Positions 45,406-54,046 of a stretch of 64,000 nucleotides of DNA are shown here, piece after piece; the stretch's first letter is position 1; the number at the start of each line of letters is the position of its first letter. The translations under genes were made by a program, and so were the position numbers. Source of the stretch: Pinisolibacter aquiterrae (lineage in GTDB: Bacteria; Pseudomonadota; Alphaproteobacteria; Rhizobiales; Ancalomicrobiaceae); NCBI RefSeq assembly GCF_019160155.1, contig NZ_JAFNIH010000044.1, positions 62,001 through 126,000 of the forward strand, given 5' to 3'. The notes below the pieces were generated by a model. The model was not told the origin of the DNA, did no database searches, and saw nothing but the letters and a program-made list of their open reading frames with translations.

Positions 45406-47865
45406 TCACTTCGGTTGGGACAATTTGGAGACGACACCGGCGGTCTGGGCGGCCAGCGCGGCATCGACGGCGACACGGGCCTCGAGCGCGGCGCCCCATT
45501 TCGCCGAGACCGCGCGGGCGCCGTCGGGCAGGGCCTTCCAGGCGGCCAGCGCGGCGGGAAGATCGCCGCTCGCCAGCCGGCTGTCGATCCGCGAGACCTT
45601 GGCGGAGAGGCTCTCGCCGGCACTCTCGCCGGCCGGGCGGACGCGGACGATCGAGGCGGCGTGGCTCATCATCCGATCGAGGAATCCGGAGCCGGCGCTC
45701 GCCGCCTCGTCGGCCTCGACCATGGCGCGGGCGACCTTGGGCAGGTCCTCGCGCAGTTTCGTCGGCGAGGGCACGCCGGTGGCGACGAAGGCCTCGAGCG
45801 GAGCGAGCGTCGGCACGCCCTCGGGGGCGGCGCGCTTCACCACCTCCCATTCGGGGCCGAAGGGACGGCCGGCGTCGACGGCGGACTTGAGATCGGCCAG
45901 CGCCACCGCGAACACCGCCTCGGCCTGGGCCTTGGTGGCGGCCTCGGCGCCGGCCTCGATCTTGGCGAGCTTCGATTCCATCGAGCCGACCCGGCCCTCG
46001 GTCGCTTCCAGGGTCTGGTCGAGGCTCTCGGCGATGCGGCCGCGATCGGCCTTGGCCTCGGTGTTGGAGGACTCGAGACCACCGAGGCGGCCGACGAGGC
46101 CGTCGACCTCGGCGCGCAGGCCCTCGACGCCACCGAGGCGCTTGCGCATGCCGTCGAGAGCGGCGGTGACTTCGGCCTTCTGCTTCTCGACCTCGGCGGC
46201 GAGGCGGGTGGCGGCGTCGGCGAGCGCGGCCTTGGCGGCCTCGCCTCCATCGGCGCCGCGCGCCTTCAGATCCTCGCGGGTGGCGTCGAGACGGGCGGAG
46301 AGCGCGGCGACCTCGGCGGCGGCGCTCTCGCGGGCGGCGGCGATGGCCGCGTCGACCCGGGAGGCGAGGTCGTTCAGGGTGGCGCCGTCCGCGGCCGGCA
46401 GTTTGGCGAGACCTTCGGCGACCGAGGTCTTGGCGGCGGCGAGGCGCTCCTCGGCCGCCTTCTGCAGCGTGTCGACGCGGGCGGCGAGGTCGGCGGGAAG
46501 CTTCAGGGCGGGTGCTGCCTCGATCGCGGCGATGCGCTTCTCGATCGGGGCGAGGTCGACGACGGGCGTCTCGGCCACCTTCTTCTCGTCGGCGGCGACC
46601 TTGGCCTCGAGTGCGGCGAGACGATCGGTCGCAGCCTTCAGGGCGGGATCGGGGGTCTTCGCGGCCGGGCCGAGCAGCGCGTCGACCTGCGGGGCCAACA
46701 CGCGACCACCGCCGATGCCGATCACGCCGCCGGCGAGCGCGGCGACGATCACACCGCCGATCAGGGCACCGCCGCCGATACCACGCGCCGCAGCCGGCGT
46801 CGGTGCGGGGGGTGGGGCAGGGGCCTCGGCGACGGGGGCCGGCGCGGGTCCGGCGGGCGTGGCGTCGTCGTCGGCGGGAGGCGGAGGGGTCGCTTCCTCG
46901 GGGGCGGGAGCGGTCTCGGCCGGGGTCTCGGCGACGGTCTCCTCGGGGCCGGGTGCGGCCGGCGTGGCGGCGTCGACCGGGGTTTCCTCGGCCGTCTCGG
47001 CGGGGACGGGAGCGCTCTCGATCGTCGTCTCGTCGGCGCGGGTCGCCTCGATCGGTTCGGCCGGATCGTGCTTTTCGGGCTCGAATCCCGTCTTCGGCGC
47101 CATGTGCGATCTCCCTGTCTCCGCGTCGTCTCCCGGTTCGGGATGTTCGCGGGATTGAACGAAGGTCACCAACAGGCCCGGTTCGTCGGGCCTTTCGGCG
47201 ACCACGACCCGGGCATAGCCGGCACGCCGAAGGGGTTCGGCCGTCGCCTCGGATATAGCATGGATGCGAAAGCGCGAGTCAGTTGGAGAAAAGCCTCGAG
47301 CCGCCAGGGCCTCGACGAGGATCTCCGCGCTTCGCGGCGAATAGACGGCGATGGCGTCGATGTGGCCCCCGGCGAGGTCGGCGGCGACGCTGTCGGGAAG
47401 CGTCGCGACCGCCTCGGCGCGGTAGAGCTCGACGACCCGGACGGCGAAACCGCGCGCCTCGAGATCGTCGACGAGATCGGCGGTACGGTCGGCGCCGGCC
47501 GCCCACAGGAGGGGTCCGCGCGCGGGGTCGAGCCGGTCGGCGGCGAGCGCCGCCAGGGCGCGGCGATCGCCGTCTGCGGAGGCGACGTCGGTGAAGCCGC
47601 GATCGCGGGCGGCGCGGGCGGTGCGCTCGCCGACGGCGAGGAGCGGCAGGGCGCGGGCGCGGTCGGCGGCCGGATTGAGGGCGAGCGCGGCGACGCCGTT
47701 GAGGCTCGTCACCAGGATCGCCTGGACGTGGTCGAGATCGAGCTCGACGTCGCCGTCGAGGACGATGCGGGTCAAAGGCGCGACGACGCCGTCGAGACCG
47801 GCCGCCTCGAGACGGGCCTTGGTGGCGCGTCCCTGGTCTTCGGCCCTGGTCACGAGGACGCGCAT
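45406..47865 (-). CDS. hemD: HemD-mitofilin fusion: uroporphyrinogen-III synthase joined to a Mic60-like membrane protein
   Basis: One 819-residue frame with no stop. Residues 1 to about 245 are uroporphyrinogen-III synthase (VLVTRAEDQGRATKARLEAAG ... IDAIAVYSPRSAEILVEAL), which closes and isomerises the tetrapyrrole ring. From Met255 (MAPKTGFEPE) come a Glu/Pro/Ala-rich part, one membrane helix (about 370-400, GGGALIGGVIVAALAGGVIGIGGG), long coiled coil, and a C-terminal mitofilin domain. Mitofilins shape the inner membrane in alphaproteobacteria and mitochondria. hemD and mitofilin are neighbours in this group; here they are read as one, but see the internal start at 47103. Confidence 0.85.
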   Translation of the reverse strand: MRVLVTRAEDQGRATKARLEAAGLDGVVAPLTRIVLDGDVELDLDHVQAILVTSLNGVAALALNPAADRARALPLLAVGERTARAARDRGFTDVASADGDRRALAALAADRLDPARGPLLWAAGADRTADLVDDLEARGFAVRVVELYRAEAVATLPDSVAADLAGGHIDAIAVYSPRSAEILVEALAARGFSPTDSRFRIHAISEATAEPLRRAGYARVVVAERPDEPGLLVTFVQSREHPEPGDDAETGRSHMAPKTGFEPEKHDPAEPIEATRADETTIESAPVPAETAEETPVDAATPAAPGPEETVAETPAETAPAPEEATPPPPADDDATPAGPAPAPVAEAPAPPPAPTPAAARGIGGGALIGGVIVAALAGGVIGIGGGRVLAPQVDALLGPAAKTPDPALKAATDRLAALEAKVAADEKKVAETPVVDLAPIEKRIAAIEAAPALKLPADLAARVDTLQKAAEERLAAAKTSVAEGLAKLPAADGATLNDLASRVDAAIAAARESAAAEVAALSARLDATREDLKARGADGGEAAKAALADAATRLAAEVEKQKAEVTAALDGMRKRLGGVEGLRAEVDGLVGRLGGLESSNTEAKADRGRIAESLDQTLEATEGRVGSMESKLAKIEAGAEAATKAQAEAVFAVALADLKSAVDAGRPFGPEWEVVKRAAPEGVPTLAPLEAFVATGVPSPTKLREDLPKVARAMVEADEAASAGSGFLDRMMSHAASIVRVRPAGESAGESLSAKVSRIDSRLASGDLPAALAAWKALPDGARAVSAKWGAALEARVAVDAALAAQTAGVVSKLSQPK
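47101..47119 (-). promoter_or_regulatory. internal translation start of the mitofilin part
   Basis: ATG 47103 (residue 255 of the fused frame) is preceded on the minus strand by AGGGAG with 7 bases of spacing, a strong ribosome site within hemD coding sequence. A separate mitofilin of 565 residues could be made from it in addition to the fusion. Confidence 0.65.
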
Positions 47866-47875
47866 CGAGCTCTCC

Positions 47876-48805
47876 TCAGGGGAGCGGGGTGAAGAAATCC
47901 GGCCCGCCGAGCCGCTTCAGGTGTTCGCCCGCCTCGCGGCCGATCGCCTCGGCCTCGCCGATCGGGCCGGAGCGGGTGACGGCGTGGGCCTCGGACCCGT
48001 CGGGTCGCAGGATCAGCCCGTCGAAGCGGACGGTGTCGCCCTCGACCCGGGCGAGGCCGGCGATGGGCGTGCGGCAGGAGCCGTCGAGAACGCGCAGGAA
48101 GGCCCGTTCGAGGGTGAGGGCGGTGGCGGTGTCGGTATGATGGATCAGCCCGACGAGGGAGCGGGTGGTGGCGTCGTCGGCGCGGCTCTCGATGCAGATG
48201 GCGCCCTGGCCGACGGCCGGAAGGAAGTCCTTCGTCTCGATCAGCGAGGCGATCTCGGTCTCGAGACCGAGACGGCGCAGGCCGGCGGCGGCGAGAAGCG
48301 TGGCGTCGGCGACGCCCTCCTCGAGCTTCCTCAGGCGCGACTGGACGTTGCCGCGGAACTCGACCACCTCGAGGTCGGGGCGCAGGCGCCGGACCATGGC
48401 GCGGCGGCGCAGGCTCGAGGTGCCGACCACCGAACCGGCCGGCAGATCGGCGAGGCTCTTCGCCCGCTTCGACAGGAAGGCGTCGCGGACGTCCTCGCGC
48501 GGCAGGAAGGCGGTGATCTCCAGCCCGTCGGGCAGGACGGTCGGCATGTCCTTGGAGGAATGGACGGCGAGGTCGATCGAGCGATCGATCAGCGCCTCTT
48601 CGATCTCCTTGGTGAAGAGACCCTTACCGCCGACCTCGGAGAGGGGGCGATCGAGGATGCGATCGCCGGAGGTCTTGATGACGACGATCTCGAACAGGTC
48701 GGGGCTGCGGCCCGTCGCCGCGGCGAGGCGGTCGCGGGTCTCGTGGGCCTGAGCGAGCGCCAGCGCGCTGCCGCGCGTGCCGATCCGGACCTTCGTCTCT
48801 GACAT
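47876..48805 (-). CDS. hemC: hydroxymethylbilane synthase (porphobilinogen deaminase)
   Basis: Joins four porphobilinogens to hydroxymethylbilane, which HemD then closes. The 309-residue product begins KVRIGTRGSALALAQA and has VHSSKDMPT, GTSSLRRRA, the LDGSCRTPIAG motif with Cys244 that carries the dipyrromethane cofactor, and EFRGNVQSRLRKL. The start is ATG 48805. hemD follows 10 bases after its stop, so substrate channelling or at least joint expression is plausible. Divergent from tsaD across 186 bases. Confidence 0.97.
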   Translation of the reverse strand: MSETKVRIGTRGSALALAQAHETRDRLAAATGRSPDLFEIVVIKTSGDRILDRPLSEVGGKGLFTKEIEEALIDRSIDLAVHSSKDMPTVLPDGLEITAFLPREDVRDAFLSKRAKSLADLPAGSVVGTSSLRRRAMVRRLRPDLEVVEFRGNVQSRLRKLEEGVADATLLAAAGLRRLGLETEIASLIETKDFLPAVGQGAICIESRADDATTRSLVGLIHHTDTATALTLERAFLRVLDGSCRTPIAGLARVEGDTVRFDGLILRPDGSEAHAVTRSGPIGEAEAIGREAGEHLKRLGGPDFFTPLP

Positions 48806-48991
48806 CTTCGATTGCACGTCGTTCCCACCCGGTGATACGGCAAGGGCCACACCGAGACGAACGCTCGACCGGCCTCGCGCATGAGATCGTTCGTCTTCTC
48901 TAGAGGAAAGCCGGATCGCTCGCCACCTCCCTCGGGGATGGGACGTTTCCGGACGGGACAGCGGATCGCGGGCGCGATCGAGGGGACGGAC

Positions 48992-50068
48992 GTGCGGGTC
49001 CTGGGCATCGAGACCAGTTGCGACGAGACGGCGGCGGCGGTGGTCGAGCGCGGCGACGACGGGCGCGGCCGCATTCTCTCCGACGTGGTCCATTCGCAGA
49101 TCGCCGAGCACGCGCCCTTCGGCGGCGTGGTGCCGGAGATCGCGGCGCGCGCCCACGTCGACCTTCTCGACGGCATCGTCGAACGGGCGATGCGCGAGGC
49201 CGGGCTCGGCTTCTCCGATCTCGACGCGATCGCCGCGACCGCCGGGCCGGGGCTGATCGGCGGCGTCATCGTCGGGTTGATGACCGCCAAGGCGATCGCG
49301 GCGATGCATCGGCTGCCGCTCGTCGCGGTCAATCATCTGGAAGGCCACGCGCTGACGCCGCGCCTGACCGACGACGCGCCCTTTCCCTATCTCCTGCTGC
49401 TGGTCTCCGGTGGCCACACCCAATTCGTCGCGGTCGAGGGGCTCGGGCGTTATCGCCGGCTCGGCACGACCATCGACGACGCGCTCGGCGAGGCCTTCGA
49501 CAAGACCGCCAAGATGCTGGGTCTGCCCTATCCCGGTGGGCCGCAGGTGGAGAAACGCGCGGCGGCGGGCGATCCGGCGCGGTTCGATCTGCCACGTCCC
49601 CTGATGCGGCGCGACAGCCTCGATTTCTCCTTCTCGGGGCTGAAGACGGCCGTGCGGTTGGCGGCGGAGGCGGAACAGCCGCTGTCGGAACAGACGATCG
49701 CCGATCTCTGCGCCTCGTTCCAGGCGGCGGTGACCGACGTCGTGCGGTTCAAGGCGGAACTGGCGCTGAAGCGCTTCAAGGCGGAGACCGGCGTCACCGC
49801 GCCGCTGCTCGTCACCGCCGGCGGGGTCGCGGCCAACAAGGGGATCGCGGCGGCGCTGGCGGCGGCGGCGGGAAAGCTCGGCGGCCGGGTGGTGGTGCCG
49901 CCGGGGCGGCTCTGCACCGACAACGGCGCGATGATCGCCTGGGCCGGGGCGGAACGGCTGGCGGCGGGCTGCGAGGACGGCATGAACGCGCAGGCGCGGC
50001 CACGTTGGCCGCTCGACGAGACCGCCGCGCCTCGATTGGGCTCGGGACAATGGGGAGCCAAGGCATGA
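48992..50068 (+). CDS. tsaD: tRNA N6-adenosine threonylcarbamoyltransferase TsaD
   Basis: Transfers the threonylcarbamoyl group to A37 of ANN-reading tRNAs. The 358-residue product starts [13 protein letters not shown] and has the metal-binding HLEGH (His115, His119), [16 protein letters not shown] and the ASKH-fold nucleotide site. GTG 48992 is chosen because AGGGGA lies 5 bases upstream and conservation starts there; an ATG at 48938 is in frame. It overlaps gpsA by 4 bases. Its product is the substrate of MtaB (35310). Confidence 0.96.
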   Translation: MRVLGIETSCDETAAAVVERGDDGRGRILSDVVHSQIAEHAPFGGVVPEIAARAHVDLLDGIVERAMREAGLGFSDLDAIAATAGPGLIGGVIVGLMTAKAIAAMHRLPLVAVNHLEGHALTPRLTDDAPFPYLLLLVSGGHTQFVAVEGLGRYRRLGTTIDDALGEAFDKTAKMLGLPYPGGPQVEKRAAAGDPARFDLPRPLMRRDSLDFSFSGLKTAVRLAAEAEQPLSEQTIADLCASFQAAVTDVVRFKAELALKRFKAETGVTAPLLVTAGGVAANKGIAAALAAAAGKLGGRVVVPPGRLCTDNGAMIAWAGAERLAAGCEDGMNAQARPRWPLDETAAPRLGSGQWGAKA

Positions 50069-51078
50069 GCGAACGGCCGGCGATCGAACGGGTCGCGGTG
50101 ATCGGTGCCGGGGCCTGGGGCACGGCGCTGGCGCTGGTGGCGGCGCGGGCGGGCCGTGAGGTCCGCCTCTACGGACGCGATCCGGAGACGGTGGCGGCGA
50201 TCGGCGAGGAGGGGCGCAACCCGCGCTATCTCGGCGACATCCGCCTCGAGCCGGGTCTCTATGCCACCACCGACGCGGCTCATGCGCTCGACGGCGCCCA
50301 ACTGGTCATCCTGTCGGTTCCGGCTCAGGCGACGCGGGCGAGCGCGGGCGAACTCGCCGGGCTGATCGCGCCGGGCACGCCGGTGGTCAGCGCCGCCAAG
50401 GGGCTCGAGCACGGCACCCGGGCGACGATGACCGACGTGATCGCCGCGGCGATGCCGAACGCGGTCGCCGGGGTTCTGTCGGGGCCGAGTTTCGCGGTCG
50501 ACGTGGCGCGCGGCCTGCCGACGGCGGTGACGGTGGCGGCGAAGGACGACGCGCTCGCCGAGGCGATCGCCCGGGCACTGTCGTCGTCGACCTTCCGGCC
50601 CTATGCCTCGCACGATCTGATCGGCGTCCAGGTCGGTGGCGCCTTGAAGAACGTGCTCGCCATCGCCTCCGGCATCGTCGTCGGGCGTGGACTCGGCGCC
50701 AGCGCGCAGGCCGCCACCACGGCGCGCGGCTTCGCCGAGCTGACCCGGCTCGCCCGGGCGCTGGGGGCCGAGGCGGAGACGCTGATGGGGCTCTCGGGGC
50801 TGGGCGATCTGGTGTTGACCGCGACCTCGCCGCAGTCGCGCAACTTCTCGCTCGGGGTGGCGATCGGCGCGGGCGGGTCGATCGCCGATCTGACCCGGCG
50901 CGGCACCAAGCTCGCGGAAGGGGTCCATACCGCGAGCGTGGCGGTCGAATTCGCCGCGAGCCACGGGGTCGAGCTGCCGATCACGGCGGCGGTCGCCGAC
51001 GTGGTGGCCGAGACGATCGGCGTCGACGGGGCGATCGACCGACTGATGAGCCGCCCCTTGAAGCGCGAGGTCGGCTGA
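50065..51078 (+). CDS. gpsA: glycerol-3-phosphate dehydrogenase [NAD(P)+]
   Basis: Makes sn-glycerol 3-phosphate from dihydroxyacetone phosphate for phospholipid synthesis. The 337-residue product has the dinucleotide motif [10 protein letters not shown] (residues 14-23), [23 protein letters not shown] and the catalytic Lys in [14 protein letters not shown]. The start ATG 50065 overlaps the tsaD stop (ATGA). The tsaD-gpsA pair is widespread in alphaproteobacteria. Confidence 0.97.
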   Translation: MSERPAIERVAVIGAGAWGTALALVAARAGREVRLYGRDPETVAAIGEEGRNPRYLGDIRLEPGLYATTDAAHALDGAQLVILSVPAQATRASAGELAGLIAPGTPVVSAAKGLEHGTRATMTDVIAAAMPNAVAGVLSGPSFAVDVARGLPTAVTVAAKDDALAEAIARALSSSTFRPYASHDLIGVQVGGALKNVLAIASGIVVGRGLGASAQAATTARGFAELTRLARALGAEAETLMGLSGLGDLVLTATSPQSRNFSLGVAIGAGGSIADLTRRGTKLAEGVHTASVAVEFAASHGVELPITAAVADVVAETIGVDGAIDRLMSRPLKREVG

Positions 51079-51161
51079 GAGGAGGGGGCCGGCGGGTGGA
51101 CCGGGGGCGACGCAACGCCTAAGGTCGGCACGACTCGTCCATCCTTTCGGAGACCCCGCGC

Positions 51162-51452
51162 ATGCTCTTCGTCGCCCTCTGTCACGACATGCCCGACGGC
51201 CTCGCCGTCAGGCTCGCCACCCGCGACGCGCACGTCGCCTGGCTGAAGAGCCTCGGTGAGAAGGTCCGCATCGCCGGCCCGTTCTTCGACGAGAGCGGCG
51301 AGACCATGTGCGGCTCGGTGGTGGTGATCGAGGCGGGGGATCTCGCCGAGGCGAAGGCGACCTTCGCGGCCGACCCTTACGCCGGCGCCGGGCTCTTCGC
51401 GGCGGTCGATATCCGGCCGTGGCGCTGGGTCGTCGGCGCGCCGGCGGCGTGA
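51162..51452 (+). CDS. YciI-family protein
   Basis: Small 96-residue protein of the YciI-like, ferredoxin-fold type, with MLFVALCHDMPDGLAVRLATRDAHVAWL and [17 protein letters not shown]. Members have the dimeric alpha-beta barrel fold; a hydrolase or binding role is suggested for some but not established. It is 83 bases after gpsA and 11 bases before the EVE gene, in a conserved cluster. Confidence 0.88.
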   Translation: MLFVALCHDMPDGLAVRLATRDAHVAWLKSLGEKVRIAGPFFDESGETMCGSVVVIEAGDLAEAKATFAADPYAGAGLFAAVDIRPWRWVVGAPAA

Positions 51453-51463
51453 GGAGACCCGGC

Positions 51464-51883
51464 ATGGCGCATTGGCTCTACAAGTCCGAACCGGGCGTGT
51501 GGTCGTGGGACGATCAGGTCGCCAAGGGCGAGGCCGGCACCTATTGGGACGGGGTGCGCAATCCGCTCGCCAACAAGAACATGAAGGCGATGGAGGTCGG
51601 CGAGCGCGGCTTCTTCTACCACTCCAACGAGGGCAAGGCCGTGGTCGGGGTGGTCGAGGTGGTGGCGACGTGGGCGCCCGATCCCAACGACGCCAAGGGC
51701 ACCTACGGCGCGGTGACGCTGAAGGCGGTGGAGAAGCTGCCGCGTCCGGTCACGCTCGCCGAGATCAAGGCCGATCCGCGCCTCGCCGAGATGGTCCTGG
51801 TCAAGAATTCGCGCCTCTCCGTGCAGCCGGTGACGGACGAGGAATGGGCGATGGTGCGCGCCCTCGGCGGGCTCGAGCCCTGA
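51464..51883 (+). CDS. EVE-domain protein (thymocyte nuclear protein 1-like)
   Basis: PUA-like EVE domains recognise modified bases. The 139-residue product starts MAHWLYKSEPGVWSWDDQ and has WDGVRNPLANKNMKAMEVGERGFFYHSNEGKAVVGVVEV and PRLAEMVLVKNSRLSVQPV, the full EVE fold. GAGGAGA precedes ATG 51464. The neighbours (YciI and a methyltransferase) suggest an RNA- or protein-modification context, not proven. Confidence 0.92.
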   Translation: MAHWLYKSEPGVWSWDDQVAKGEAGTYWDGVRNPLANKNMKAMEVGERGFFYHSNEGKAVVGVVEVVATWAPDPNDAKGTYGAVTLKAVEKLPRPVTLAEIKADPRLAEMVLVKNSRLSVQPVTDEEWAMVRALGGLEP

Positions 51884-51894
51884 GCGAGGGTGTC

Positions 51895-52566
51895 ATGGCC
51901 GGATCCGAGATCGACAAGCTCGAGTTCATCCGCGCCAACACGCGGCTGCAGGCGCCGCCGCACGTCCCGGAGATCTCGCTCCATCTGGCCGACGAGGCGA
52001 TGGATCTGTGGAAATTGACCGAGGACGAGCTGGAGACGCTCGGGCTGCCGCTGCCGTTCTGGGCCTTCGCCTGGGCCGGTGGGCAGGCGCTCGCGCGCTA
52101 CGTGCTGGATCATCCCGAGACGGTGGCGGGACGCGAGGTCCTGGTCTTCGCCGCCGGGGCCGGGCTCGAGGCGATCGCGGCGGTGCATGCCGGGGCGAAG
52201 CGGGTGCTGGCGACCGAGATCGACCCGTTCGCGCTGGTGGCGCTCGAGCTCAACGCCGGCATGAACGGCGTCTCGATCGAGATCTCGGGACGGGACGTGC
52301 TCGACGGCGGCCTGGCGGCGCTGCCGTTCCGTCCCGAAACGGTGCTGCTCGGCGACGTGTTCTTCGAACAGCCGCTGGCCGACCGGGTCGCCGCCTTCGC
52401 CGCATCCTGCGCCGACGAGGGGATCCTGACGCTGGTCGGGGATCCCGGCCGCAGCTATCTGCCGAAGGACCGCATGGACTCGCTGGCGGAATACCGGGTT
52501 CCGACGACCCGGGCGCTGGAGGACGCGGAGGTCAAGAAGACCCGCGTCTGGCGCTTCCTCGGCTGA
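51895..52566 (+). CDS. class I methyltransferase, METTL20/ETFB-lysine methyltransferase-like
   Basis: The 223-residue product has a methyltransferase core: LPFWAFAWAGGQALARYVLD, VLVFAAGAGLEAIAAV (motif I), ATEIDPFALVALELN, and VLLGDVFFEQPLADRVAAF (motif IV). The WAFAWAGGQAL start resembles METTL20-type enzymes, bacterial members of which methylate the electron transfer flavoprotein beta subunit; this target is my inference. It follows the EVE gene by 11 bases. Confidence 0.8.
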   Translation: MAGSEIDKLEFIRANTRLQAPPHVPEISLHLADEAMDLWKLTEDELETLGLPLPFWAFAWAGGQALARYVLDHPETVAGREVLVFAAGAGLEAIAAVHAGAKRVLATEIDPFALVALELNAGMNGVSIEISGRDVLDGGLAALPFRPETVLLGDVFFEQPLADRVAAFAASCADEGILTLVGDPGRSYLPKDRMDSLAEYRVPTTRALEDAEVKKTRVWRFLG

Positions 52567-52704
52567 ATTCACCATGATCGACGATCGGCGGGGCCGGACG
52601 GGCATCGCGCCCGCCGTCTGGCCCGCGCCTTGCGAAATCCTAAGGGATCCTCACCCCGCCGTTCCGTTTCGGGACATCGGCCGAGGACGTCCTCGGAGTT
52701 CGCC

Positions 52705-53046
52705 ATGCGTATCGGTCCGACCCTCGGTGTTTCGATCCTCGCCTCACGGCCCGATGGGGCGCGTCGGGTCGAGCCGTCGGCACGGGCGAGCGAGACCGGC
52801 GAGGAGCGCGGGCGGGCCCTGGTGCCGGTCGCGCCGGCGGCCGAGAGCCGCAGCGAGACCGGACGGATCGTGCGGCATCGGGTCGAGGCGCCGTTTCTCG
52901 CCCAGTTGATCGCCTCCCACCGCGATCTGCCGGAGCAGCGGAGGCTGCGGCGCGCCGAGCCGGCCGTCGCCACGGCGATCTATGCGAAGGCGCAGGCCGG
53001 CGAGGGGCTGCTGGTTCCCGGCTATCTGGTCGACGAGGCGCGCTGA
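52705..53046 (+). CDS. small conserved hypothetical protein
   Basis: The 113-residue product is mostly polar and disordered in its first half. The second half, VEAPFLAQLIASHRDLPEQRRLRRAEPAVATAIYAKA, resembles a small family seen in Hyphomicrobiales. No membrane segment or signal peptide is evident. I do not know its function. The ribosome site is weak, so the exact start (ATG 52705) is uncertain. Confidence 0.6.
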   Translation: MRIGPTLGVSILASRPDGARRVEPSARASETGEERGRALVPVAPAAESRSETGRIVRHRVEAPFLAQLIASHRDLPEQRRLRRAEPAVATAIYAKAQAGEGLLVPGYLVDEAR

Positions 53047-53056
53047 GCCGCCTCGC

Positions 53057-53470
53057 TCACGCCCCGCGATCGAAGCCGAAGTCGCGGCGGGCGCCGCGAA
53101 TGGTGATGGTGAAGCCGCCGACCACATCGATCAGGGCGATCGCCGTCAGGATGAAGAAGACCGAGGTGGCGGCGGCGGCCACGGTCAGAAACTCCACCAG
53201 ATGGATGACGAAGACGCCGAGCGACAGGGCGTGGTCGACGATGGTCGGCGACGAGGTCCGGGTCGCCTTGACGATCTCGACGAAGAGGCAGACCAGCGCG
53301 CCGAGGATCAGCATGTCGCCGAGCAGCAGCGTGAAGCGCGCGTCGGAGACCATGGTGACGGTGAAGACCGGCTCGACCCAGGGGTCGCCGGGGGCGGCGC
53401 CGATCAGTCCCGCGATCACCAGATTGTAGACGAGCAGCGGCGCGAGCGTCAGCGGTACGTTCATGACCAT
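53057..53470 (-). CDS. small four-helix membrane protein of unknown function
   Basis: The 137-residue product has about four membrane segments (roughly residues 5-25, 45-65, 75-100 and 100-125) with a hydrophilic centre containing FVEIVKATRTSSPTIVDHALSLGVFV. The C-terminus is short and basic-to-acidic (RRDFGFDRGA). A conserved membrane protein of Hyphomicrobiales, with no function assigned. Two Met codons (53470, 53464) are possible starts. It lies 10 bases from the end of the small hypothetical gene, on the opposite strand. Confidence 0.75.
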   Translation of the reverse strand: MVMNVPLTLAPLLVYNLVIAGLIGAAPGDPWVEPVFTVTMVSDARFTLLLGDMLILGALVCLFVEIVKATRTSSPTIVDHALSLGVFVIHLVEFLTVAAAATSVFFILTAIALIDVVGGFTITIRGARRDFGFDRGA

Positions 53471-53533
53471 CGTGAATCACCCCGGCAGGGTCGAATCGAC
53501 CGTTTCACCCCCATGGTTAACGCCGGCTCGCGT

Positions 53534-53567
53534 CGAAAAAAAGAAAGGCCGGCTCGAGGCCGGCCCT
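53534..53567 (-). terminator. terminator of rpmF
   Basis: On the minus strand GGCCGGC/GCCGGCC pair around a short loop (53547-53565), followed by TTTCTTTTTTT. It lies just after the rpmF stop codon and is one of the strongest in the window. Confidence 0.92.
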
Positions 53568-53592
53568 TCGAATTCGAAAATGCGCGAAGCGA

Positions 53593-53775
53593 TCACTCGC
53601 CCTTGGCGTCCAGGATCTGGCGACCGCGATACATGCCGGTCTTCAGATCGATGTGGTGCGGGCGGCGCAGTTCGCCGGAATCCTTGTCCTCGACATAGGT
53701 CGGGGCCTTGAGGGCATCCGCCGAGCGGCGGAAGCCGCGCTTCATCGGCGAGGTCTTTCTCTTCGGAACGGCCAT
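53593..53775 (-). CDS. rpmF: 50S ribosomal protein L32
   Basis: The 60-residue product begins [22 protein letters not shown], the L32 signature, and ends in ILDAKGE. It lacks the CxxC-type zinc ribbon of some L32 proteins, so it is the zinc-free form usual in alphaproteobacteria. GGAG lies 8 bases before the start. Its promoter is at 53898-53926 and a strong terminator follows. Confidence 0.97.
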   Translation of the reverse strand: MAVPKRKTSPMKRGFRRSADALKAPTYVEDKDSGELRRPHHIDLKTGMYRGRQILDAKGE

Positions 53776-53897
53776 CGTCCATACTCCAGATCGGGCGTCG
53801 GCCTCACGGGCGACGCGAAATTCGAACAGGGCACCGGAGAATGCCCCAGGGTCCGGACGGCCGGCCGAAGGGACGTGATTTCGGTGGATCGGCCGGG

Positions 53898-53926
53898 CTT
53901 ATACCGAACTCGCGGGCGTTTGACCA
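53898..53926 (-). promoter_or_regulatory. predicted rpmF promoter
   Basis: On the minus strand TGGTCA and TATAAG are 17 bases apart, about 125 bases before the rpmF start. The -10 is one of the best here. A plus-strand TTGACC overlaps it but has no fitting -10 towards ispA. Confidence 0.5.
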
Positions 53927-54046
53927 GAGCGATCGGCATTTTTTCGCGGCGTCTCGCGCGGCGCGACGCCGCGATCGCGTTTTTCCTTGGAGAGGGCACG
54001 ATTTCGCGCTAGCTGACGGCCGGTTCCGCCGTTCCGAGGTCCCGCC

